Source: an uncultured Flavobacteriales bacterium (GTDB taxonomy: Bacteria; Bacteroidota; Bacteroidia; Flavobacteriales; BACL11). From it: a stretch of DNA of 64,000 nucleotides. Position 1 is the first letter of the stretch; each line of letters starts with the position of its first letter. The stretch spans positions 1-64,000 of the forward strand of contig CAJXYM010000002.1 in assembly GCA_913063045.1 (NCBI GenBank). Reading direction: 5' to 3'. Shown in pieces: positions 19,449-30,458 of this stretch. The notes under the pieces are model-generated. The model was not told the DNA's origin, did not search any database, and saw only the letters and a list, made by a program, of their open reading frames with translations. The position numbers and the translations under genes are program-made.

Positions 19449-22400
19449 ATGAGAAATAATAGAAACAGTAAACAAGCTCAAGATATTAATGGAATTAAAA
19501 TTAGTCTTTCATCTCCTGAATATATGCTTGAAAGGTCATCAGGAGAGGTTGTGAAACCAGAGACAATTAATTATAGAACTTATAAGCCTGAAAGTGGTGG
19601 TCTTTTTTGTGAAAGAGTTTTTGGTCCTACTAAAGATTTTGAATGCCATTGTGGTAAATATAAAAGAATAAGATATAGAGGTATTGTATGCGACAGATGT
19701 GGTGTTGAGGTTACTGAAAAGAAAGTTAGAAGAGAAAGAGTTGGTCATATTAGTTTAGTTGTTCCAGTTGCTCATATTTGGTATTTTAGAACTTTGCCTA
19801 ACAAAATTGGTTATCTTTTAGGTCTTCCTTCTAAAAGGCTAGATATGATTATTTACTATGAAAGATATGTAGTAATTCAAGCTGGTAATGAGAAAATTGT
19901 TAATGCTGAAGCTGAAGATGTTAAATATTTAGACTTTTTAACTGAAGATGAATATTTAACAATACTGGATAATTTAACTCCTGAAAATCAATACCTTTCT
20001 GATTCTGATCCAAATAAATTTATAGCTAAAATGGGAGCTGAAGCTCTTCATGATTTACTTGCTAATTTAAATTTAGATGATTTATCTTATGAGTTAAGAG
20101 ATAAAGCAGCTAATGAAACATCACAACAAAGAAAAACTGAAGCCTTAAAAAGACTTCAAGTAGTAGAATCAATGCGGGAAGCTCAATCACATTCTGAAAA
20201 TAATCCTGAATGGATGATTGTGAAAGTAATTCCTGTTATTCCTCCCGAACTAAGACCTTTAGTTCCGCTTGATGGCGGTAGATTCGCTACATCTGATTTA
20301 AATGATTTATATAGAAGAGTTATTATTAGAAATAATAGGCTTAAAAGATTAATGGAGATTAATGCTCCAGATATCATCTTACGTAATGAAAAAAGAATGT
20401 TACAAGAATCAGTAGATGCTCTATTTGATAATTCTAGAAAATCATCAGCTGTTAAAACTGATGGTAAAAGAGCTTTAAAATCATTATCTGATTCTCTTAA
20501 AGGAAAACAAGGAAGATTTCGTCAAAATTTACTAGGAAAAAGAGTTGATTATTCTGCTCGTTCAGTTATTGTTGTAGGTCCTAGTCTAAAACTTCATGAA
20601 TGTGGTTTACCTAAAGATATGTCAGCTGAACTTTACAAGCCATTTATTATTAGAAAGTTAATGGAAAGAGGTATTGTAAAAACCGTTAAGTCAGCAAAAA
20701 AAATTATTGATAACAGAGAGCCTGTTGTATGGGATATTCTTGAAAATGTTATGAAAGGTCACCCGGTTCTATTAAATAGAGCTCCAACTCTTCACAGATT
20801 AGGTATTCAAGCTTTTCAACCTAAAATGATTGAAGGTAAGGCAATTCAATTACATCCACTTGCTTGTGCTGCATTTAATGCAGATTTTGATGGAGATCAA
20901 ATGGCTGTTCATTTACCTTTAGGAGCTGCCGCTATTCTTGAGGCTCAAGTTCTTATGCTTGCTTCTCATAATATACTTAACCCTGCTAATGGTGCTCCAA
21001 TTACTGTTCCTTCTCAAGATATGGTTTTAGGACTGTATTATATGACTAAAAGTAAAAAAACAACAAAAGATGAAATTGTAAAAGGGGAAGGGAAAATATT
21101 TTATTCTTTAGAGGAGGTTAAGATTGCTTACAATGAGAAAAAAGCTGATTTGCATGCAATAATTAAAGTAAGAGCAAAAAATAAGGATGGTGTTTATGCC
21201 TTGATTGAAACTACTATAGGAAGAGTCTTGTTTAATGAGTTTATTCCAGAAGAGATTGGTTTTATTGATCAATTATTAACCAAAAAAGCACTTAGAGATA
21301 TTATTGGTGATGTTTTAAGTACTTGCGGAGTTGCCAAAACAGTTCACTTCTTAGATTCTATAAAAGATATTGGTTTTGATATGGCTTTTAGAGGTGGTCT
21401 TTCTTTTAATTTAGGAGATGTACTTGTACCAAAAGAGAAGGAATCTTTAATTGAGAAAGCTAACTCTCAAGTTGATGAGATAAAATCTAATTATCAAATG
21501 GGTTTTATTACTAATAACGAGAGATATAATCAGGTAATTGACGTTTGGACAACTACTAACGCTAGGTTAACTGATATTGTTATGAAAAATATTAGCTCTG
21601 ACAAACAAGGATTTAATTCTGTTTATATGATGTTAGACTCTGGTGCCAGAGGTTCTAAAGAACAAATTAGACAATTGTCTGGTATGAGAGGATTGATGGC
21701 TAAGCCTAAAAAATCTGGAGATCATGGTGAATCTATTATTGAGAATCCTATTACTACAAACTTTAGAGAAGGTTTATCAATTCTTGAATATTTTATTTCA
21801 ACACACGGTGCTAGAAAAGGTCTTGCTGATACTGCGTTAAAAACTGCTGATGCTGGATATTTAACAAGAAGATTAGTCGACGTTGCTCAAGATGTTATTA
21901 TTACTGAACATGATTGTGCAACACTAAGAGGGTTAGAAGTTTCTGCTCTTAAAAATAACGATGATATAATCGAGTCTTTAAGTGTCAGAATTGAAGGTAG
22001 AATTAGCTTACATGATGTTTTTACAATTAAATCTAAGGAATTAATTATATCTTCTGGTGATTTAATCACTCTTGATAAAGCTAAAACTATTGAAAAAGAA
22101 GGATATGAAACCATTGAAATTAGATCTGCATTAACATGTGCTACTAAGCGTGGTATTTGTAGTAAATGTTACGGTAAATCACTTGCTACAGCTAGACTTG
22201 CCCAGGTTGGTGAAGCAGTAGGTGTAATTGCTGCTCAATCTGTTGGGGAGCCTGGAACACAGTTAACATTAAGAACTTTCCACGTTGGTGGAACAGCTTC
22301 TAGAGCTGAAGTTGATTCGAATATTACGATAAGAAGAGATGGAAGGTTAGAAATAGAAGATTTAAAAACTGTTAAGTTTACTAATGAGGATGGAGAAAAG

Positions 22401-23741
22401 TCTTCTATTGTAATAAGTAGAACAGCTGAAGCTAGAGTAATTGATGATTCTAATGGTTTTATTCTATCTACTCAGATAATACCTTATGGTTCAACAATTT
22501 TTAAAGAATCAGGTAAAGTTAAAAAAGGTGATGTTGTTTGTGAATGGGATCCATATAATGCTGTTATTGTTTCAGACATGGATGGTAAAGTTAAATTTAA
22601 TGATATTCAAGAAGGGGTAACATGTAGAGTTGAATCAGATGAACAAACCGGTCATAAAGAAAATGTTATTATTGATAGTAGAAATAAAAAATTATCTCCT
22701 TCTATAACTATACTTATTAAAGGAAACGAAAAGACATTTAGTGTTCCTGTTGGTTCACATATTGCTGTTAAAGATAATGATAAGGTTAAAGCTGGATCTA
22801 TTTTAGCAAAAATACCAAGATCAGCAGGTTCTTCAGGTGATATTACAGGAGGACTGCCAAGAGTTACTGAAATGTTTGAAGCTAGAAATCCTTCTAATCC
22901 TGCAGTTGTTTCTGAAATTGATGGAATTGTTTCTTTAGGTAAGGTTAAAAGAGGTAATCGTGAAGTAATAATTACTTCTAAAAATGATGATGTTAAAAAA
23001 TATTTAATAAAATTATCTAAGCATATTCTTGTACAAGAAAACGATTTTGTTAAATCTGGTTCGCCATTATGTGATGGTGTAATTACTCCATCTGATATTT
23101 TAGCAATTAAAGGTGTTACAGCTGTTCAAGAATATATTGTTAATGAGATTCAAGATGTATATAGATTACAAGGTGTAAAGATTAATGATAAGCATTTTGA
23201 GGTTCTAGTACGTCAAATGATGAGAAAAGTTAAAATTTTAGATTCTGGAGATACTTTGTTTTTAGAAAAACAATTAATAAGTAAATCTGAATTTATGGAT
23301 CAAAATGATAGTTTATTTGGTAAAAAAATTATTATTGATGCTGGTGATTCTGTTGATATTAAAGCTGGACAAATTCTAAGCTTAAGAGAACTTAGAGAAG
23401 AAAATTCTAGAATAAAAAGAAAAGATGGCAAAATTATTGAGTTTAGAGATGCTATACCTGCAGTATCTAGTCCTGTCTTACAAGGAATTACTAGAGCTTC
23501 TTTACAGGTTGATAGTTGGATTTCTGCTGCATCTTTCCAACAAACAACTAAAGTTCTAAATGAAGCTGCTATTAATGCAAAAAGAGATCCGTTAATTGGT
23601 CTTAAAGAAAATGTTATTATTGGTAAAAGAATTCCTGCTGGAACTGGTTTAGTTAATAATGATGATCTAGTGATAGGCTCTCAAATTGAATACGATAATT
23701 TAGAAAAGAATGTTGAAGATGTTATTGAGGAAAAGGAATAA
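19449..23741 (+). CDS. rpoC: RNA polymerase beta' subunit
   Basis: 1430 residues from the ATG at 19449. A TTG 12 bases upstream overlaps rpoB and is less likely. The catalytic triad is D479, D481, D483 in [15 protein letters not shown]. The N-terminal zinc site is in [10 protein letters not shown] with [11 protein letters not shown], and the second zinc site is in [30 protein letters not shown] is the trigger-loop region. The length matches Bacteroidota beta' with lineage-specific insertions. Confidence 0.98.
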   Translation: MRNNRNSKQAQDINGIKISLSSPEYMLERSSGEVVKPETINYRTYKPESGGLFCERVFGPTKDFECHCGKYKRIRYRGIVCDRCGVEVTEKKVRRERVGHISLVVPVAHIWYFRTLPNKIGYLLGLPSKRLDMIIYYERYVVIQAGNEKIVNAEAEDVKYLDFLTEDEYLTILDNLTPENQYLSDSDPNKFIAKMGAEALHDLLANLNLDDLSYELRDKAANETSQQRKTEALKRLQVVESMREAQSHSENNPEWMIVKVIPVIPPELRPLVPLDGGRFATSDLNDLYRRVIIRNNRLKRLMEINAPDIILRNEKRMLQESVDALFDNSRKSSAVKTDGKRALKSLSDSLKGKQGRFRQNLLGKRVDYSARSVIVVGPSLKLHECGLPKDMSAELYKPFIIRKLMERGIVKTVKSAKKIIDNREPVVWDILENVMKGHPVLLNRAPTLHRLGIQAFQPKMIEGKAIQLHPLACAAFNADFDGDQMAVHLPLGAAAILEAQVLMLASHNILNPANGAPITVPSQDMVLGLYYMTKSKKTTKDEIVKGEGKIFYSLEEVKIAYNEKKADLHAIIKVRAKNKDGVYALIETTIGRVLFNEFIPEEIGFIDQLLTKKALRDIIGDVLSTCGVAKTVHFLDSIKDIGFDMAFRGGLSFNLGDVLVPKEKESLIEKANSQVDEIKSNYQMGFITNNERYNQVIDVWTTTNARLTDIVMKNISSDKQGFNSVYMMLDSGARGSKEQIRQLSGMRGLMAKPKKSGDHGESIIENPITTNFREGLSILEYFISTHGARKGLADTALKTADAGYLTRRLVDVAQDVIITEHDCATLRGLEVSALKNNDDIIESLSVRIEGRISLHDVFTIKSKELIISSGDLITLDKAKTIEKEGYETIEIRSALTCATKRGICSKCYGKSLATARLAQVGEAVGVIAAQSVGEPGTQLTLRTFHVGGTASRAEVDSNITIRRDGRLEIEDLKTVKFTNEDGEKSSIVISRTAEARVIDDSNGFILSTQIIPYGSTIFKESGKVKKGDVVCEWDPYNAVIVSDMDGKVKFNDIQEGVTCRVESDEQTGHKENVIIDSRNKKLSPSITILIKGNEKTFSVPVGSHIAVKDNDKVKAGSILAKIPRSAGSSGDITGGLPRVTEMFEARNPSNPAVVSEIDGIVSLGKVKRGNREVIITSKNDDVKKYLIKLSKHILVQENDFVKSGSPLCDGVITPSDILAIKGVTAVQEYIVNEIQDVYRLQGVKINDKHFEVLVRQMMRKVKILDSGDTLFLEKQLISKSEFMDQNDSLFGKKIIIDAGDSVDIKAGQILSLRELREENSRIKRKDGKIIEFRDAIPAVSSPVLQGITRASLQVDSWISAASFQQTTKVLNEAAINAKRDPLIGLKENVIIGKRIPAGTGLVNNDDLVIGSQIEYDNLEKNVEDVIEEKE

Positions 23742-23756
23742 TTAAATTAATTATAT

Positions 23757-24068
23757 ATGTCTGAAGATAAGAAAAAAGATGGGCTAAATATTGAGCTTTC
23801 AGAAGAAATTGCTGAAGGAAAGTACAGCAATTTAGCTATAATTAATCATTCTCCATCTGAGTTTATACTTGACTTTATCCAAATGATGCCAGGTGTTCCT
23901 AAGGCTAAGGTAAAGTCTCGTATAATTCTTACACCACAGCATGCTAAAAGACTAATGAAAGCTTTAGCTGAGAATATTTCTAAATTTGAGAACCAAAATG
24001 GTGAAATTAAAAATTTAGAGAGCAATAATTTGCCTCTTAATTTCGGTGGTCCTGCTGGACAAGCTTAA
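23757..24068 (+). CDS. DUF3467 protein
   Basis: 103 residues with the DUF3467 pattern: LSEEIAEGKYSNLAIINHS, EFILDFIQMMPGVPKAKVKSRIILTP and AKRLMKALAENI. The family is conserved immediately downstream of rpoC in many Bacteroidota. Its function is unknown, but the position in the RNA-polymerase operon and the small acidic, globular make-up suggest a transcription-linked role. It ends in a Gly/Pro-rich tail. It is convergent with pruA. Confidence 0.9.
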   Translation: MSEDKKKDGLNIELSEEIAEGKYSNLAIINHSPSEFILDFIQMMPGVPKAKVKSRIILTPQHAKRLMKALAENISKFENQNGEIKNLESNNLPLNFGGPAGQA

Positions 24069-24082
24069 GTTTATTAACTTAA
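24065..24082. terminator. Weak palindrome at the DUF3467/pruA convergence
   Basis: TTAAGTT and AACTTAA with a four-base loop form a symmetric hairpin that contains the stop codons of both convergent genes. There is no good T-run on either side, so termination activity is uncertain. Confidence 0.3.
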
Positions 24083-25704
24083 TCTAAAAAAGGATATCTG
24101 TAATCTTTTGCTGGGCAAAATGTTTCTTTTATTGTTCTAGGTGAAACCCATCTTAATAAATTAAGTATTGATCCTGCCTTATCATTTGTTCCTGATCCTC
24201 TAGAGCCTCCAAATGGTTGTTGACCTACTACTGCGCCTGTAGGTTTGTCATTTATATAGAAATTACCTGCAGCATTTTCTAATACTTTAGTTGCTTGCTC
24301 AATCGCGTATCTATCAATAGAAAAAACAGCTCCAGTTAGAGCATACTCACTTGTAGAGTCAACCAGTTTTAATGTCTCTTCCCATTTTTCTTTTTCATAA
24401 ACATAAATTGTCATAACTGGTCCAAAAATTTCTTCTGACATAGTTTTAAAATTTGGATTTGTTGTAACAACTATAGTAGGGTCAATAAAATACCCTTTAG
24501 ATTTGTCATATTTCCCGCCAGCAATTATTTCAGCATCTTTTTGTGTTTTAATAAAATCAATATACTCTGATATTTTATCAAATGATTGTTCACTGATTAC
24601 TGCATTTATAAAATTTGATGGATCTTCTGGACTGCCGATTTTAAATGATTTAAGATCATGTAAAATATGTCCTTTTACTTCCTCCCAAATATTTGAGGGT
24701 ATATATGCCCTTGAAGCAGCAGAACATTTTTGACCTTGGTATTCAAAAGCACCTCTTGATATACCTGTTGCAACTTCTTTAGCATTAGCTGATTTATGTG
24801 CAATTATAAAATCTTTTCCTCCTGTTTCTCCTACTATTCTTGGATAGCTTCTATATTTTGCAATATTATTACCAATAGTTTTCCATAGCTCTCTAAAGAC
24901 TTTAGTTGATCCAGTAAAGTGAAGTCCAGCGAAATCTTTATGATTAAACACGACTTCACCTATCAAAGCTCCAGGTGCTGCTACCATATTAATAACTCCA
25001 TCTGGTAATCCGGCTTCCTTAAATAGGTCCATAATAATTTTTGCTGAATAAACTTGAGTTGCTGCCGGTTTCCATAAAACAACATTACCCATAATTGCGG
25101 GGGCAGCGCATAAATTTGCGCAAATTGATGTGAAATTAAAAGGAGTAATAGCAAAAACAAAACCTTCTAATGGCCTGTGTTCAAGTCTATTCCATATACC
25201 ATTATCTGAAATTGGCTGCTCTGAATATATTTGAGTAACATAAGCAGCATTAAATTTTAAAAAATCAATTAATTCACAAGCTGCATCAATTTCCGCTTGA
25301 AAAACATTTTTGGACTGAGCTAACATTGTTGCAGCATTTATTTTTGCTCTATAAGGACCAGCTAGTAATTCTGCAGCCTTTAAGAAAATAGCAACTCTTT
25401 GTTGCCAATGAAGATTTGACCATTTTTCTTTAGCAGCTAATCCATTTTCAATTGCTGATTCTATATGTTTTTTATCTCCTAAACTAAATTGCCCTAGAAC
25501 ATGCTTATGATCATGAGGAGGATTAATGTCTTTTTTATTATTTGTTTCAATTTCTTCACCACCAATATATAAAGGAATATTGATTTTTGAAGTATTCATT
25601 AAATCATACATTTTCATTAACTCTTCACGCTCTGGACTTCCTTTTTTGTAAGACTTAACAGCTTCGTTAGATGGTGTTGGTACATTGTATACTCCGTTTG
25701 ACAT
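24079..25704 (-). CDS. pruA: L-glutamate gamma-semialdehyde dehydrogenase (1-pyrroline-5-carboxylate dehydrogenase)
   Basis: 541 residues. It oxidises glutamate semialdehyde to glutamate with NAD+ in proline catabolism. Catalytic Cys is C327 (EYQGQKCSAASRAY), general-base Glu is E293 (IVGETGGKDFI), the cofactor loop is FTGSTKVF, and ITPFNFTSI is the conserved N-site motif. It is a stand-alone enzyme, not a PutA fusion. No proline dehydrogenase gene is in the window. A TAAATTTG element lies just upstream on the minus strand, so it may have its own promoter although it follows the Plug gene by 41 bases. Confidence 0.93.
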   Translation of the reverse strand: MSNGVYNVPTPSNEAVKSYKKGSPEREELMKMYDLMNTSKINIPLYIGGEEIETNNKKDINPPHDHKHVLGQFSLGDKKHIESAIENGLAAKEKWSNLHWQQRVAIFLKAAELLAGPYRAKINAATMLAQSKNVFQAEIDAACELIDFLKFNAAYVTQIYSEQPISDNGIWNRLEHRPLEGFVFAITPFNFTSICANLCAAPAIMGNVVLWKPAATQVYSAKIIMDLFKEAGLPDGVINMVAAPGALIGEVVFNHKDFAGLHFTGSTKVFRELWKTIGNNIAKYRSYPRIVGETGGKDFIIAHKSANAKEVATGISRGAFEYQGQKCSAASRAYIPSNIWEEVKGHILHDLKSFKIGSPEDPSNFINAVISEQSFDKISEYIDFIKTQKDAEIIAGGKYDKSKGYFIDPTIVVTTNPNFKTMSEEIFGPVMTIYVYEKEKWEETLKLVDSTSEYALTGAVFSIDRYAIEQATKVLENAAGNFYINDKPTGAVVGQQPFGGSRGSGTNDKAGSILNLLRWVSPRTIKETFCPAKDYRYPFLD

Positions 25705-25725
25705 TTTTTTATTTTTTTATTTCTA

Positions 25726-25733
25726 CAAATTTA
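25726..25733 (-). promoter_or_regulatory. Possible -7 promoter element for pruA
   Basis: On the minus strand this reads TAAATTTG, a perfect TAnnTTTG match, 22 bases upstream of the pruA ATG. No clear -33 TTG is at the right distance, so support is partial. Confidence 0.4.
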
Positions 25734-25745
25734 ATTAATCTATGT

Positions 25746-27080
25746 CTAAAATAACTCCTTTGAGCTTGTTTTAGTAAATCCTATAAGCTTATCATATCTT
25801 GATCCAATTTCTCTATGATATATATAAATGTAATAGTCATTTCGTGTTTGATAATGTGTTCCCTCTATTCTTTTTACATCAATATTTTCTAATGTTGTAT
25901 CACTAATAGCATAATGATAATTATAATATCCTTGCTTTAACAAGATTGATTTTGAATATTTTTTTTCTTTATAATCATATTTTAATTTATTATCGTTATT
26001 CAATTTCCAATTATTAAATTCTCCTATAACGTATATGTTTTCATTATTAAGTATATCATGGATTAAAGAAAAATTCACGTAGACATATTCTGCTTCAACT
26101 GATGAATTCCAAGCTTCCTGAGATTTGATTGCATATTTACCGTTTAAATCTGGTAGTATTGAATAGTTATTAAATGATCTTTTCAAATCATTCATTAATA
26201 TTATTTCAGTCTTTATACTGTCTTTTTTAATATTTTTAATTCTTTCAGAGAAGTATCTTAAGCTTTCTATATTAAAATGTCTAAATTCATTTAAGCCAAA
26301 AAATGTATTTTCCTCATTATAATCATAAATTAATTCATTGTTTTTAACATAGATTGGTGTTAAATCTCTTATAGCGCTATACTCTTTGTTATTTTGATTT
26401 ATTACAACCTTAATATCAGAATAAGGGTCTTGTATTTTTAAATTTGGGTGCTTGATTGTAAAATCAATTTCATGTTTAGTTTTTCTTTCATTTGCCAGTG
26501 TAGCCCTTTTTACCCTACTATCAATATTTACTAAGTTTTCAATAACTTTAAAATTCTCAGAAAATATTGTGTCTGAAAATAAATCATAAACATGAATTTT
26601 ATAATTTCCTGATATTAAAGGTTTCATATTGTTAGAAGGAATTAATGTTGAGTAGTGAATATATTTTTGATTTGTGTTAAATGAAAGATTATATTCAGTG
26701 ATTTCATTTTGGATAAAACCATCAATATATTCTGATGCAAGTAAATTGCTTTTTTTCCACTGGTAGTCAAAATGTTCAATTGTGTAAAAGTAATTAGTGA
26801 TCTCATTATCTAATTCATCAAAGCTTAGTTTTAAAATCTCATTAGAGTTTAGATTAATAATTGGTAGACTTTGCTCACTATTAACTTTATGAAATAATAT
26901 AGTTTGAATATTTTTTTTTATTTTTTTAATAATCTTTTTATCTGAGCTTATTTTTTGCTCTTCGCTGATATTATTATTATTATTATTTTGTGAAATATTT
27001 TTATTATTAGTATTTTCATACTGTACTTTGCATGAAATTAGTGTTAAAATAATTATAATAATGAGAGGTTTTTTATTCAT
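25746..27080 (-). CDS. Type IX secretion system Plug protein (DUF5103)
   Basis: 444 residues. The N-terminus MNKKPLIIIIILTLISCKV is a lipoprotein-type signal with LISC as lipobox. Residues about 22-45 form an Asn-rich linker with six Asn from AAT repeats. The rest shows the DUF5103 pattern (LSFDELDNEITNYFYTIEHFD, YIDGFIQNEITEYNLSFNT, LTPIYVKNNELIYDYNEENTFFGLNEFR). In Flavobacterium johnsoniae the Plug protein closes the periplasmic side of the SprA pore of the T9SS. It sits upstream of pruA and divergent from nqrA. Family assignment is from motifs remembered, not a search. Confidence 0.8.
   Translation of the reverse strand: MNKKPLIIIIILTLISCKVQYENTNNKNISQNNNNNNISEEQKISSDKKIIKKIKKNIQTILFHKVNSEQSLPIINLNSNEILKLSFDELDNEITNYFYTIEHFDYQWKKSNLLASEYIDGFIQNEITEYNLSFNTNQKYIHYSTLIPSNNMKPLISGNYKIHVYDLFSDTIFSENFKVIENLVNIDSRVKRATLANERKTKHEIDFTIKHPNLKIQDPYSDIKVVINQNNKEYSAIRDLTPIYVKNNELIYDYNEENTFFGLNEFRHFNIESLRYFSERIKNIKKDSIKTEIILMNDLKRSFNNYSILPDLNGKYAIKSQEAWNSSVEAEYVYVNFSLIHDILNNENIYVIGEFNNWKLNNDNKLKYDYKEKKYSKSILLKQGYYNYHYAISDTTLENIDVKRIEGTHYQTRNDYYIYIYHREIGSRYDKLIGFTKTSSKELF
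26970..26987. repeat. (ATT)6 microsatellite in the Plug gene
   Basis: Six perfect ATT units (AAT on the coding strand) encode six consecutive Asn in the linker after the lipobox. Length changes would keep the reading frame. Confidence 0.85.
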
Positions 27081-27155
27081 AGATTAGAACAGTTCTAAAT
27101 AAGTATTATGTGTTAATGTTATCGTTTAAAGTTATTAAATATAGCAGCAAATTTA

Positions 27156-27163
27156 TAAATTTG
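27156..27163 (+). promoter_or_regulatory. -7 promoter element for the nqr operon
   Basis: TAAATTTG matches TAnnTTTG and is followed by C, 23 bases before the nqrA ATG. The -33 element is not clear. Confidence 0.55.
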
Positions 27164-27186
27164 CATGCGAAAATCTATATTATTAA

Positions 27187-28539
27187 ATGTCAAAGCACAT
27201 TAAATTAAAAAAAGGACTAAATGTAAATTTAGTTGGTGAAGCTGAAAAAGTGTATGCCTCAGTTAAATTTAACAATGATTTTGTTATAAAACCAACTGAT
27301 TTCCATAATCTTACCCCTAAACTTTCAGTAAAAGAAGGTGATCATGTACTTGCTGGAAGTGTAATATTTTTTGATAAATATAATGATAAAATCAAATTTT
27401 GTTCTCCTGTCAGTGGTGAGATTAAGTCTATCATAAGAGGAGCGAAAAGAAGAATATTAGAAATTTGTATAAAATCTGATGATGAAATAAAATATGCAGA
27501 TTATGATTTCAAAAACTTTGATAATTTTTCTCGTGAACAAATTATAGATGCTCTTCTATCCTCTGGTTTATGGCCTTTTATCAAGCAAAGACCTTATGAT
27601 ATTATTGCAAATCCTTATGATACTCCAAAGTCAATTCATATTTCTGCATTTAAATCTGCTCCAATTTCTGTTGATAATGATTTTGCTCTTTATGGAATGA
27701 ATAATCTATTTCAAATTGGATTAGATATTATTTCTAAGTTAACTTTAGGAACAACTCATCTTAATCTTGATGGAAACACTAACTCCTCTACAACATTTAC
27801 TGAGGCTAAAGGTGTTCAAATTAATAAGTTTAGTGGACCACATCCTGCTGGAAATGTTGGGGTCCAAATGCACCATATTGACCCTGTTAATAAAGGTGAA
27901 GTTGTTTGGTCTTTGGAACCACAAGATATAATTGTAATTGCTCGTCTTTTTACTGAAGGTAAATTTGATGTTTCTAGAATAATTGCTGTTTGTGGCTCTC
28001 AAATATTAAAACCTAGATATTACAGAACTATACTAGGGACTTGTATTTCTAATTTTTTAAAAGATAATTTAAAGGAAGGTGAGTCTAGATTTATTAGTGG
28101 TGATGTCTTTACTGGAAATAAAATTAATTTAGATGGTAATCTAGGTTTCTATGATACTCAAATTACTGTCATAAAAGAAGGTAATAATCCTGAGTTCTTA
28201 GGATGGGCAATGCCAGGCTTTAATAAGTTTTCACTTTCTAGATCATTTTTTTCATGGTTAACTCCGACCAAAAAATTTGATATTGATACTAATATGAAAG
28301 GTGAAGAAAGAGCTTATGTTGTCACTGGTCAATATGAAAAAGTTTTGCCAATGGATATTTATATTCAACAACTAATAAAATCTATAATGATAGAGGACAT
28401 AGATTTGATGGAAAAACTTGGTCTATATGAGCTTTCTCCTGAAGATGTTGCTCTCTGTGAATTTGTTTGTACTTCTAAAATTGAAGTTCAAAAGATTATT
28501 AGAAATGGTTTAGATTTATTAATTAAAGAAAATAGCTAA
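27187..28539 (+). CDS. nqrA: Na+-translocating NADH:quinone reductase subunit A
   Basis: 450 residues. NqrA is the cytoplasmic subunit of the sodium-pumping NADH dehydrogenase. The N-terminal KHIKLKKGLNVNLVGEAE and the central GPHPAGNVGVQMHHIDPV with ALEPQ-like SLEPQDI segments are typical. It opens a six-gene operon nqrABCDEF in canonical order, and nqrB starts on the next base. It is divergent from the Plug gene. Confidence 0.96.
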   Translation: MSKHIKLKKGLNVNLVGEAEKVYASVKFNNDFVIKPTDFHNLTPKLSVKEGDHVLAGSVIFFDKYNDKIKFCSPVSGEIKSIIRGAKRRILEICIKSDDEIKYADYDFKNFDNFSREQIIDALLSSGLWPFIKQRPYDIIANPYDTPKSIHISAFKSAPISVDNDFALYGMNNLFQIGLDIISKLTLGTTHLNLDGNTNSSTTFTEAKGVQINKFSGPHPAGNVGVQMHHIDPVNKGEVVWSLEPQDIIVIARLFTEGKFDVSRIIAVCGSQILKPRYYRTILGTCISNFLKDNLKEGESRFISGDVFTGNKINLDGNLGFYDTQITVIKEGNNPEFLGWAMPGFNKFSLSRSFFSWLTPTKKFDIDTNMKGEERAYVVTGQYEKVLPMDIYIQQLIKSIMIEDIDLMEKLGLYELSPEDVALCEFVCTSKIEVQKIIRNGLDLLIKENS

Positions 28540-29694
28540 ATGAAGGTTTTTAGAAATTTATTGAATACTGTCAAGCCTTTGTTTGTTGATGGAGGAAAAT
28601 TAGAAAAACTTTATCCTGCATATGATGCTTTTGAAACTTTTCTTTTTGTTCCCGATCATACTACGCATTCAGGTACTCATATTCAAGATTCTATTGATTT
28701 AAAAAGAACTATGGCATTTGTTGTTTTGGCTATGCTTCCTTGTATACTTTTTGGTATGTGGAATATTGGATTTCAATATCATAATGCCTTATCTATAGAT
28801 GCTTCATTATTAGAAAATGTAATTTTTGGCTTTTGGAAGTTTCTTCCTCTTTTAATTGTTTCATACGCTGTTGGACTGGGAGTTGAATTTGCTTTTGCAA
28901 TTTCAAGAGGACACTCTGTAAATGAAGGGTATTTAGTTTCAGGAATGTTAATTCCTCTAATTATGCCTGTTGATGTTCCTCTTTGGATGCTTGCAATATC
29001 TGTAGTGTTTGCTGTTGTAATAGGTAAAGAGGTATTCGGTGGTACTGGTATGAATATTTTAAATCCAGCACTTACAGCAAGAGCTTTTTTGTTTTTTGCT
29101 TACCCTTCATACATGTCTGGAGATAAAGTATGGGTTCATGGAGCATCAGTTGATGGTTACTCTGGTGAAACAATCTTAGGTGCTTTAGCTGCTAATAATA
29201 GCTCATGGGATAGTCTACTTTGGAACGCCTCCGATGCATTTTATGGGATTATTCCAGGTTCTGTTGGAGAGACATCTTTTATAGCAATTGCTTTTGGAGC
29301 TATTCTTTTAATTTATGCTGGAATTGGTAGTGGAAGAATTATAATATCTACTTTTATTGGAGGATATCTTACCGCGTTTTTATTTAACTTGTGGGGTTAC
29401 AATGAGTTAATGTCAACACCTGCTCACATTCACCTATTAATTGGTGGTTTTGCCTTTGGCGCTGTTTTTATGGCTACCGACCCTGTAACAGCAGCTCAAA
29501 CCAATAAAGGAAAAGTGATTTATGGTTTATTAGTTGGCTTTTTTGCTATCCTAATAAGAATTTTTAATCCTGCTTACCCAGAGGGTATGATGCTTGCAAT
29601 ATTACTAATGAACGTATTTGCTCCTTTAATAGATCATTATATTATTGAAGGAAACGTTACAAAAAGATTAAATAGAATAAAAATAAAGGCATGA
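28540..29694 (+). CDS. nqrB: Na+-translocating NADH:quinone reductase subunit B
   Basis: 384 residues with about ten membrane helices. The covalent FMN attachment motif is SGET (residues 208-211, in DGYSGETILGAL), so FMN is expected on T211. GTGMNILNPALTARAFLFF is a family motif. NqrB holds part of the sodium path. It overlaps nqrC by 4 bases. Confidence 0.97.
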   Translation: MKVFRNLLNTVKPLFVDGGKLEKLYPAYDAFETFLFVPDHTTHSGTHIQDSIDLKRTMAFVVLAMLPCILFGMWNIGFQYHNALSIDASLLENVIFGFWKFLPLLIVSYAVGLGVEFAFAISRGHSVNEGYLVSGMLIPLIMPVDVPLWMLAISVVFAVVIGKEVFGGTGMNILNPALTARAFLFFAYPSYMSGDKVWVHGASVDGYSGETILGALAANNSSWDSLLWNASDAFYGIIPGSVGETSFIAIAFGAILLIYAGIGSGRIIISTFIGGYLTAFLFNLWGYNELMSTPAHIHLLIGGFAFGAVFMATDPVTAAQTNKGKVIYGLLVGFFAILIRIFNPAYPEGMMLAILLMNVFAPLIDHYIIEGNVTKRLNRIKIKA

Positions 29695-30458
29695 ATGTAA
29701 ATAATAATTCATATACGATTGGCTTTGCCTCAGTTATGGTAATAATTGTTGCAGCCCTTTTAGCTTCGGCTTCTATATCTCTGACTCCTTTTCAAGACAG
29801 AAATATTGAATTAGAAAAAAAACAAAATATACTTCAATCTGTAGGTATTAATATTGAACGAGATAATTCTGAAGAAGCATACAGTCAATTTATCAAAGAA
29901 GAAATTGTTTTAAATTATAAAGGTGAAGTTATTGAAGGTTCTGCTTTTGATATAGATTTAAATGTTGAGTTGAAAAAAGAGATTAAGGATCAAAATCTTC
30001 CTTTATACAAAAGTATCTTAGAAGATAGTTCAACATGCTATATAATCCCTTTAAGAGGTACTGGGCTCTGGGGTCCTATATGGGGATATATTGCATTAAA
30101 AAATGATGTTAATACAATTTTTGGTGCTGTTTTTGCTCATAAATCTGAAACACCTGGACTTGGAGCAGAAATTAATCAAGCTTTTTTTCAAGCACCTTTT
30201 AAAGATAAAAAAATCTTTAATGGTGAAAATGAATTTGTATCTATAACAGTTACTAAAGGAGGTGCTAAAGAAGGTGATATGCATGCTGTTGATGGTATTT
30301 CAGGAGGGACAATTACTTCAGATGGTGTTACTGATATGATTCAAGAGAGGATAAGTCATTACATTCCATATCTAGAAAAAAACAGACCTTCTTTAAATAT
30401 AAATAATATATCTGACACATTGTCAAGTAATAATTTAATATCTATGATCAATGGCTAA
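29691..30458 (+). CDS. nqrC: Na+-translocating NADH:quinone reductase subunit C
   Basis: 255 residues. One N-terminal membrane helix (about 10-30) precedes a periplasmic FMN-binding domain. The flavinylation motif is DGISGGT, with FMN expected on T207. GAVFAHKSETPGLGAEI is a conserved segment. Flavinylation of NqrB and NqrC needs an ApbE transferase, which is not in the window. It overlaps nqrD by 8 bases. Confidence 0.96.
   Translation: MNVNNNSYTIGFASVMVIIVAALLASASISLTPFQDRNIELEKKQNILQSVGINIERDNSEEAYSQFIKEEIVLNYKGEVIEGSAFDIDLNVELKKEIKDQNLPLYKSILEDSSTCYIIPLRGTGLWGPIWGYIALKNDVNTIFGAVFAHKSETPGLGAEINQAFFQAPFKDKKIFNGENEFVSITVTKGGAKEGDMHAVDGISGGTITSDGVTDMIQERISHYIPYLEKNRPSLNINNISDTLSSNNLISMING

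Noticed and set aside
26970-26987. CRISPR-like or phase-variable repeat
   Set aside because: It is a simple trinucleotide run that keeps frame; no spacer structure is present anywhere in the window.
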